Shown one piece after another: positions 1 to 5,218 of a DNA stretch of 5,218 bases. The notes beneath the pieces are model-generated. The model saw nothing but the letters and a program-made list of their open reading frames with translations. It had not been told where the DNA came from and did not search any database. Source of the stretch: Acidimicrobiia bacterium. Lineage in GTDB: Bacteria; Actinomycetota; Acidimicrobiia; Acidimicrobiales; JACDCH01. The DNA lies in assembly GCA_013694495.1 (NCBI GenBank), contig JACDCH010000206.1, positions 1 to 5,218 on the forward strand, in the 5' to 3' direction. Numbering within the stretch: the first letter of the stretch is position 1; each line of letters starts with the position of its first letter. The translations under genes were made by a program, and so were the position numbers.

Positions 1-26
1 CTCCAGGGGCCCCCGCCCGCTCCGCG

Positions 27-54
27 ATCAGCGGCCCCTCTGCCGCCCGCTGAT
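27..54 (-). terminator. Hairpin terminator after the LysM/M23 gene
   Basis: A perfect 8-bp inverted repeat (ATCAGCGG at 27-34, CCGCTGAT at 47-54) with a 12-base loop starts 15 bases after the stop codon of the LysM/M23 gene. No T-run follows on the minus strand, so it is not a textbook rho-independent terminator. GC-rich hairpins without U-tracts are common at gene ends in actinobacteria, and the position fits that role. The rest of bases 1-68 shows no coding signal. Confidence 0.5.
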
Positions 55-68
55 GATCTGTCGCGGCG

Positions 69-1274
69 TCAGCCGCAGGCCTGGCGCAGCACCGGGTACG
101 GGTTCATGGCGGACCCGTTGTCCGGATGGATCTCGAAGTGGAGGTGGGTGCGGCTGCCCCGGGCGTTGCCCGTGTCGCCGACGTAGCCGATGACGTCGCC
201 GGCGGCGACCCGGCCGCTGGCGCCGAAGGCGTCCATGTGGCTGCCGAGGTAGGTGGTGCCGTCGTCGCCCCGGAGGCGGAACTGGCGCCCGCCGATCGAG
301 CCCGTGGCGTAGGAGACGGTGCCGGCGACGGGTGCCTGAACGACCGTGCCCCGGGGGGCGAACAGGTCGTTGCCCTCGTGGGCCCGGCCGCCCGAGCGGG
401 GGAAGCCCCAGTCGTTCACGTAGGTGGCGCCCGGGATCGGGCAGCGGCGCACGTCGCTCGGCAGGCGGTTCTGCGCCGTCAGCCGGAGGCGGGCGTTCGC
501 GTAGAGGCTGCGGGGCGGGAGGACGCCGTTGGCCGCGGCCAGGGCGTCGGTGCTGATGCCGTAGCGCCGGGCGATGGACGTGAGGGTGTCGCCCGGGGCG
601 ACCGTGTGGGTGCCGGAGACGCCGGTGCGGCCGTCGCTCGGTCCGGTGCGGCCGTAGCCGCTGCCGCTGCCGCTGGCGGCGGTACCGCCGGAGCTCCCGC
701 CGGTCGAGCCGGAACCGGCCGCCGGGATCGTGAGGGCCTGGCCGACCCGCACGACGTTCGGGTTCGAGATCGAGTTCGCCGACACGATCGAGCCGACGCT
801 CACCCCGAATCGCCCGGCGATCGAGCCGAGGGTCTCGCCCCGGGCCACCGTGTGGCTGCGGGTGGCGGGCGCCGAGGCGCCGCTCCCGGCCGGGATCGTC
901 AGGCGGGTTCCGATGCGGACGATGTTGGCGTTGGCGATGTCGTTCGCCCCGGCGATCACCCGGCTGGACGTCCCGTATTGGCGGGCGATGCCGCCGAGCG
1001 TCTCGCCGGGGCCCACGACGTGGACGACGGTCGCTGGGGCGGCCGTGCCGCTGATCACGAGCACCTGGCCCACGACGATGTGGTTGCCGTCGTCGAGGCG
1101 GTTCGCCTCGGCCAGGGCCCGGACCGTCGTGCGGTTGGCGGCGGCGATCTCCGACAGGGTCTCCCCCGCCCGCACCGTGTGCTCGCCGTCGGCGACCGCC
1201 GGGGCGGCGCCGAGGGCGAGGGCGATCGACGCCATCCCTGCGGTGATCGACATGAACTTGTTACCGACGCGCAA
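69..1274 (-). CDS. Secreted LysM-repeat M23 peptidoglycan endopeptidase
   Basis: This is a predicted exported cell-wall hydrolase of 401 residues that binds peptidoglycan through LysM modules and cuts peptide cross-links with a zinc M23 (LytM/lysostaphin-type) domain. Residues 1-28 form a signal peptide: basic start (R2, K6), hydrophobic core, and AVA before D29. LysM modules lie at about 32-75, 85-128, 141-184 and 223-265. A Gly/Ser-rich linker at 186-221 separates the third from the fourth. The M23 domain spans about 275-395 with all expected residues: H299 and D303 (HEGND), H346, and the HLH pair H377/H379. C278 and C400, the only cysteines seen, flank this domain and could form a disulfide. 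I chose the TTG start at 1274 because GGAGAAGG precedes it and the signal peptide then begins correctly. The ATG at 1355 adds 27 residues that spoil it, and the ATG at 1253 has no ribosome site. M23 domains can be catalytic or only regulatory; the intact residues favour catalysis. Bond specificity cannot be read. Confidence 0.93.
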   Translation of the reverse strand: MRVGNKFMSITAGMASIALALGAAPAVADGEHTVRAGETLSEIAAANRTTVRALAEANRLDDGNHIVVGQVLVISGTAAPATVVHVVGPGETLGGIARQYGTSSRVIAGANDIANANIVRIGTRLTIPAGSGASAPATRSHTVARGETLGSIAGRFGVSVGSIVSANSISNPNVVRVGQALTIPAAGSGSTGGSSGGTAASGSGSGYGRTGPSDGRTGVSGTHTVAPGDTLTSIARRYGISTDALAAANGVLPPRSLYANARLRLTAQNRLPSDVRRCPIPGATYVNDWGFPRSGGRAHEGNDLFAPRGTVVQAPVAGTVSYATGSIGGRQFRLRGDDGTTYLGSHMDAFGASGRVAAGDVIGYVGDTGNARGSRTHLHFEIHPDNGSAMNPYPVLRQACG

Positions 1275-1278
1275 ATGT

Positions 1279-1286
1279 CCTTCTCC
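1279..1286 (-). promoter_or_regulatory. Ribosome binding site that decides the TTG start
   Basis: On the minus strand GGAGAAGG ends 4 bases before TTG at 1274-1272, so the GGAG core lies 8 bases from the start codon. It is the best Shine-Dalgarno match in the leader. It supports the rare TTG codon over the in-frame ATG codons at 1355 and 1253. Confidence 0.65.
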
Positions 1287-1373
1287 AGGTTCTCCGCCCG
1301 TAGAAGCAACTGCAACATAAGCAACATCGGACACATGCGCCACAGAAGTTGACAAATCTCACACGTGTAGTTG

Positions 1374-1389
1374 TCGAACGCATGTTCAA
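1374..1389. promoter_or_regulatory. Candidate LexA operator (SOS box)
   Basis: The plus strand reads TCGAACGCATGTTCAA, which is one base from the palindrome TCGAAC-N4-GTTCGA used by LexA in mycobacteria and related actinobacteria. It lies about 100 bases upstream of the TTG start of the LysM/M23 gene, in non-coding DNA beyond the thyX-like terminator. On the minus strand a -35-like TTGACG (1395-1390) directly abuts it, and another, TTGTCA (1355-1350), lies 18 bases downstream. LexA bound here could block transcription toward the hydrolase gene. The match is seen in the sequence; control by LexA is inferred. Confidence 0.5.
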
Positions 1390-1450
1390 CGTCAACCTCA
1401 GGGTGCACAGCAGCAACGCTGCAGTCGACGGTGACGCTCAGGGTCGACCG

Positions 1451-1482
1451 CCGACCAGCCTCGACCTCGGGTCGAGGGTCGG
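1451..1482 (-). terminator. Strong hairpin terminator after the thyX-like gene
   Basis: Ten bases after the thyX-like stop codon lies a long stem. The outer 6 bp pair 1451-1456 with 1477-1482 (CCGACC/GGTCGG). The inner 7 bp pair 1460-1466 with 1470-1476 (CTCGACC/GGTCGAG). The loop is 3 bases and a 3-base bulge lies at 1457-1459. No T-run follows on the minus strand. It should separate the thyX-like transcript from the LysM/M23 unit. Confidence 0.65.
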
Positions 1483-1492
1483 GGCGACGCCC

Positions 1493-3097
<1,605 letters not shown>

Positions 3098-3107
3098 GAG
3101 GCTCTGG

Positions 3108-3113
3108 ATCGTA
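3108..3113 (-). promoter_or_regulatory. Candidate -10 element of the thyX-like gene
   Basis: On the minus strand TACGAT fits the actinobacterial TANNNT pattern and ends 10 bases before the ATG at 3097. No good -35 lies 16-18 bases upstream. Transcription from it would give a leader of only a few bases, consistent with the missing ribosome site. This is a short motif, so confidence is low. Confidence 0.33.
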
Positions 3114-3159
3114 GGCGGGGCCGCCCGGACGGCTCGGTGATGAAACCTCGTTCCTTCTC

Positions 3160-3206
3160 AGGACCTGTGGAGGGATTGCCGACCGGCGCAGCGGGCCACA
3201 GGTCCT
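3160..3206. repeat. 11-bp inverted repeat upstream of the thyX-like gene
   Basis: AGGACCTGTGG at 3160-3170 and CCACAGGTCCT at 3196-3206 are perfect reverse complements, with 25 bases between them. The element lies about 65-110 bases upstream of the thyX-like ATG, and no T-run follows on either strand. It could be an operator with two half-sites, a leader hairpin if transcription starts upstream, or the last of several terminator stems after the M20 gene. Confidence 0.5.
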
Positions 3207-3220
3207 TCCTGCGTCTCGAT

Positions 3221-3249
3221 TCGACATCGCGTCGCGACGCGCCTGTCGA
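3221..3249. repeat. Long imperfect palindrome after the M20 gene
   Basis: The core at 3228-3241 (CGCGTCGCGACGCG) is a perfect 14-bp palindrome. It is flanked by TCGACA (3221-3226) and TGTCGA (3244-3249), which also pair if one T faces CC. The element begins 44 bases after the stop codon of the M20 gene. Perfect symmetry without a loop fits a protein-binding site at least as well as an RNA hairpin, but a terminator role is also possible. Confidence 0.45.
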
Positions 3250-3252
3250 CAA

Positions 3253-3285
3253 CTCGCCGGAACGGAGCGCAGCAGTGACGGCGAG
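3253..3285 (-). terminator. Hairpin after the M20 amidohydrolase gene
   Basis: CTCGCCG (3253-3259) and CGGCGAG (3279-3285) form a perfect 7-bp stem with a 19-base loop, starting 7 bases after the M20 stop codon. No T-run follows. It may end the M20 transcript together with the palindrome just beyond it. Confidence 0.4.
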
Positions 3286-3292
3286 GAACCGC

Positions 3293-4540
3293 TCAGGACA
3301 CCCCGGGGACCCCGGCGGTCCCTCCGACGCGCTCGAGGTCGGCGGCGTGGGCCTCGCGGGCGGCGGGCAGCAGGCCGGCGTCGGCCCACAGGTCGACCAC
3401 CGTCATGGCCATCGCCTTCGCCCCGTCGACCACGGCCCGGTCGCCCGCGTCGCCCCGGGCGAAACCGGCGAACTCGGGCGTGTGGATCGAGACGTGGGGT
3501 GGGCCGACGGCGATCATCGGGTGGATCGACGGGACCAGGTAGCTGACGTTGCCCATGTCCGTGGAGCCGACGACGGGGAACGCCGCACCCCGGGGGTCGC
3601 CGACGGTGCGGCCAGTGGCGGCGGCGTTGGCGATGTAGCGGCTCACCATGGGCCCGTTGTCGAGCAGGTCGGCGTAGGCGGGGTCCAGCCACTCGATCTC
3701 GCAGCGGCAGCCGGCGGCCAGGGCCCCGGCCTCGAGGCAGGCCACCACGCGGGGCTTGAGCACCTCGAGGGACCGCAGCGACGGCGACCGGACGTACCAG
3801 TGGGCCTGGGCGTACTTCGGCACGATGTTCGGCTTGTCGCCGGCGTGGGGGAAGACCCCGTGGATGCGCTCGTCGGGTCGGATGTGCTGGCGCAGCGCGG
3901 CCACCGCGTTGTAGCCGAGCACGGCGGCGTCGAGCGCGTTGCGGCCCTTGTGGGGGAAGGCCGCGGCGTGGGCCGCCTCGCCGTGGTAGTCGGCGTGCAG
4001 CTGGTGGATGGCGATCACGTCCATCCGGGCCAGGTCGAGGCCGGCCGGGTGCACCATCATCGCCGCGTCGACGCCGTCGAAGGCGCCCCGCTCGGCGAGC
4101 AGCACCTTGCCGCCCCCGCCCTCCTCGGCCGGGGTGCCCATGATCACCACCCGTCCGCCGAGCTCGTCGGCCATCGCGGCGGCGGCGAGTCCGGCGCCGA
4201 GGCCGGCCGTGGCGATCACGTTGTGCCCGCAGGCGTGGCCGATCTCGGGCAGGGCGTCGTACTCGCAGAGCACGGCGATGGTGGGCCCGCTCGTGCCCGC
4301 CCGGGCCACGAAGGCGGTGTCGAGGTCGTAGGCGCTCCGCTCGACCGTGACGCCCTCGTCCTGGAGGATTCCGGTGAGGAGCTCGTGGGCGAAGTGCTCC
4401 TCGTAGTTCAGCTCCGGGTGGTCCCAGATCTCGTGCGAGGCGTCGACGAGGAGGCCGGCCTTGCGGTCGACGTGGGCGGCGACGCGCGCCTTGGCACCGT
4501 CGAGCGCGCTGCCGCCGGACGGCGAGGGGGTATCGGGCAC
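3293..4540 (-). CDS. M20-family metallo-amidohydrolase, PM20D2/AbgB-like
   Basis: This predicted cytoplasmic dinuclear metal hydrolase has 415 residues, the usual length for M20D amidohydrolases and dipeptidases. No signal peptide or membrane segment is seen. The signature EYDALPEIGHACGHN at 93-107 supplies metal ligands C104 and H106. GTPAEEGGGGK at 135-145 gives the general base E139 and ligand E140. H164 (VHP) and H353 (SIHT) complete the set. A lid/dimerisation domain runs from about 181 to 297, including HAAAFPHKGRNALDAA (191-206) and PNIVP (237-241). The order and wording most resemble PM20D2 (beta-alanyl-lysine dipeptidase) and AbgB (p-aminobenzoyl-glutamate hydrolase), as recalled from the families. 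The substrate is unknown; N-acyl amino acids or an aminoacyl dipeptide are reasonable. The start is GTG with no ribosome site, but a TAGCCT -10-like element ends 6 bases upstream, so the message may be leaderless. Gaps with hairpins on both sides suggest a single-gene unit. Confidence 0.92.
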   Translation of the reverse strand: MPDTPSPSGGSALDGAKARVAAHVDRKAGLLVDASHEIWDHPELNYEEHFAHELLTGILQDEGVTVERSAYDLDTAFVARAGTSGPTIAVLCEYDALPEIGHACGHNVIATAGLGAGLAAAAMADELGGRVVIMGTPAEEGGGGKVLLAERGAFDGVDAAMMVHPAGLDLARMDVIAIHQLHADYHGEAAHAAAFPHKGRNALDAAVLGYNAVAALRQHIRPDERIHGVFPHAGDKPNIVPKYAQAHWYVRSPSLRSLEVLKPRVVACLEAGALAAGCRCEIEWLDPAYADLLDNGPMVSRYIANAAATGRTVGDPRGAAFPVVGSTDMGNVSYLVPSIHPMIAVGPPHVSIHTPEFAGFARGDAGDRAVVDGAKAMAMTVVDLWADAGLLPAAREAHAADLERVGGTAGVPGVS

Positions 4541-4546
4541 GCCGGC

Positions 4547-4552
4547 AGGCTA
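4547..4552 (-). promoter_or_regulatory. Candidate -10 element for a leaderless M20 transcript
   Basis: On the minus strand TAGCCT (TANNNT type) ends 6 bases before the GTG start at 4540. Transcription would then begin at or beside the start codon. No Shine-Dalgarno sequence is visible, and no convincing -35 is present. The evidence is a short motif plus spacing. Confidence 0.33.
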
Positions 4553-4681
4553 CGACCTACCCCCCGCGGGCCTGGAGCCGATGCCCCCCACCACCGCCGG
4601 CCCCGCCGTCCCTCCCCGCCCGACGAGGACCCGAGGACGGACACCAGGCGGTCGGCGCGCACCGGATGAGCTTGGCAGCCA

Positions 4682-4729
4682 AACCGGCCAGGGCGCGACC
4701 GGTTCAGCCGACCCGTCGCGGGTGGTCGG
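4682..4729 (-). terminator. Tandem hairpins after the lipid kinase gene
   Basis: Two adjacent stems follow the kinase stop codon. The first pairs CCGACC (4708-4713) with GGTCGG (4724-4729), or alternatively ACCCG (4711-4715) with CGGGT (4719-4723). The second pairs AACCGG (4682-4687) with CCGGTT (4699-4704) around 11 bases; on the minus strand its last arm runs into TTT, a minimal U-tract. Together they probably end the kinase transcript. The rest of the gap, 4553-4681, shows nothing beyond a short CGAGGAC direct repeat (4624-4630 and 4632-4638). Confidence 0.45.
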
Positions 4730-4735
4730 GGCCGG

Positions 4736-5218
4736 TCACACGAGGACGGTGACGGCGTCGGGCTCGAGCCGCAGCGACAGCGTCCGGGCCGGACGGAGGC
4801 CCCGGCCATCGAGCTCCACCCTCGCCCCGGCGGGCACGTCGAGCTGCACCGCATCGACCCGGCGGACGCTGATGCGCGGGTGGGGCACGTGCGTCCCGGA
4901 CGGCAGGCGGCGCCACGCCTTCCACCGCTCCCCCACAGGCATGTCCGGGTCGACGTCGACGACGTCGAGCAGCCCGTCGCCGGGGTGGGCCCTCGGGGCG
5001 ACGTCGTAGCGCCCGAGGAACTGGGCGTTCATGGCGGCGAGCACCCCGCCCCGCCACGCCGGCCGCCGGCGCACGACGGCGTGGGCGACGAACAGCCGCA
5101 GCCGCCCGTCGACCAGTGCCTCGCCCAGGTCGACCGCGGCCAGCGTGCCGGTGCCGTCGTACAGGCGCCGCTCGTCGCCGGTGCCCCCGAGCGTCCGGCA
5201 CAGGTCGCCGCCGAGGAG
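4736..5218 (-). CDS. Diacylglycerol kinase/YegS-family lipid kinase, C-terminal part
   Basis: These are the last 160 residues of a gene that continues past the window edge; the frame stays open to base 5218. Kinases of this family phosphorylate diacylglycerol or related lipids with ATP at the membrane. Numbering within the fragment, GGDLCRTLGG at 3-12 fits the glycine-rich DF/DL-RT-G segment near the nucleotide site. AAMNAQFLGR lies at 61-70. APRAHPGDGLLDV at 74-86 carries the conserved P-x-D-G-x-x-D element (D81, D85). RVDAVQLDV followed by VELDGRG (134-140) and TLSLRLEPDAVTVLV (146-160) form the closing beta-sandwich typical of the family. The position that is Glu in the DGE motif of YegS and DgkB is R139 here. 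A mycobacterial-style diacylglycerol or sphingosine-like kinase is likely; the substrate is not readable. The hairpins after the stop separate it from the M20 gene. Confidence 0.82.
   Translation of the reverse strand, partial: LLGGDLCRTLGGTGDERRLYDGTGTLAAVDLGEALVDGRLRLFVAHAVVRRRPAWRGGVLAAMNAQFLGRYDVAPRAHPGDGLLDVVDVDPDMPVGERWKAWRRLPSGTHVPHPRISVRRVDAVQLDVPAGARVELDGRGLRPARTLSLRLEPDAVTVLV

Noticed and set aside
126..1352. Plus-strand open frame of 408 codons opposite the LysM/M23 gene
   Set aside because: Low-complexity Ala/Gly/Val/Arg/Asp composition antisense to a gene with clear LysM and M23 motifs.
1275..1450. c-di-AMP (ydaO-type) riboswitch before the LysM/M23 gene
   Set aside because: Actinobacterial cell-wall hydrolase genes often have one, so I looked for its conserved blocks in the leader and did not find them. 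A covariance-model search would settle it.
4704..5201. Alternative minus-strand frame over the lipid kinase
   Set aside because: Arg/Ala-rich composition without motifs; the frame ending at 4736 carries the kinase family motifs and stays open to the window edge.

Overview
The window comes from a very GC-rich bacterial chromosome. The codons strongly prefer G or C in the third position, GTG and TTG starts occur, and gene ends carry GC-rich hairpins without U-tracts. Together with the protein families this points to an actinobacterium, possibly of the Acidimicrobiia type; the lineage is inferred from style, not proven. There are no RNA genes, insertion sequences, CRISPR arrays or phage genes. 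All four genes lie on the minus strand, so transcription runs from high to low coordinates.

Layout in transcription order. (1) 5218-4736: the C-terminal 160 residues of a diacylglycerol-kinase/YegS-type lipid kinase, cut by the window edge. (2) 4735-4541: gap with two overlapping terminator-like hairpins and a possible promoter -10 just before the next start. (3) 4540-3293: a complete M20-family metallo-amidohydrolase of the PM20D2/AbgB type. (4) 3292-3098: gap with three inverted repeats and a possible -10 element. (5) 3097-1493: a 534-residue protein made of two ThyX-like (flavin-dependent thymidylate synthase) halves. (6) 1492-1275: a strong terminator hairpin, then the leader of the last gene, which contains a near-perfect actinobacterial LexA (SOS) box. 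(7) 1274-69: a secreted cell-wall protein with four LysM modules and a zinc M23 endopeptidase domain. (8) 68-1: a hairpin terminator.

Gaps of about 195 to 218 bases, each with hairpins, suggest four separate transcription units rather than one operon. No common pathway links them: lipid phosphorylation, amide or dipeptide hydrolysis, nucleotide or flavin chemistry, and peptidoglycan cleavage. The points most worth a second look are the ThyX-like tandem protein, in which the hallmarks of one ThyX subunit are divided between the two halves, and the SOS-box-like operator in front of a LysM/M23 hydrolase gene. The latter recalls the DNA-damage-induced LysM proteins that restrain division in other Gram-positives.
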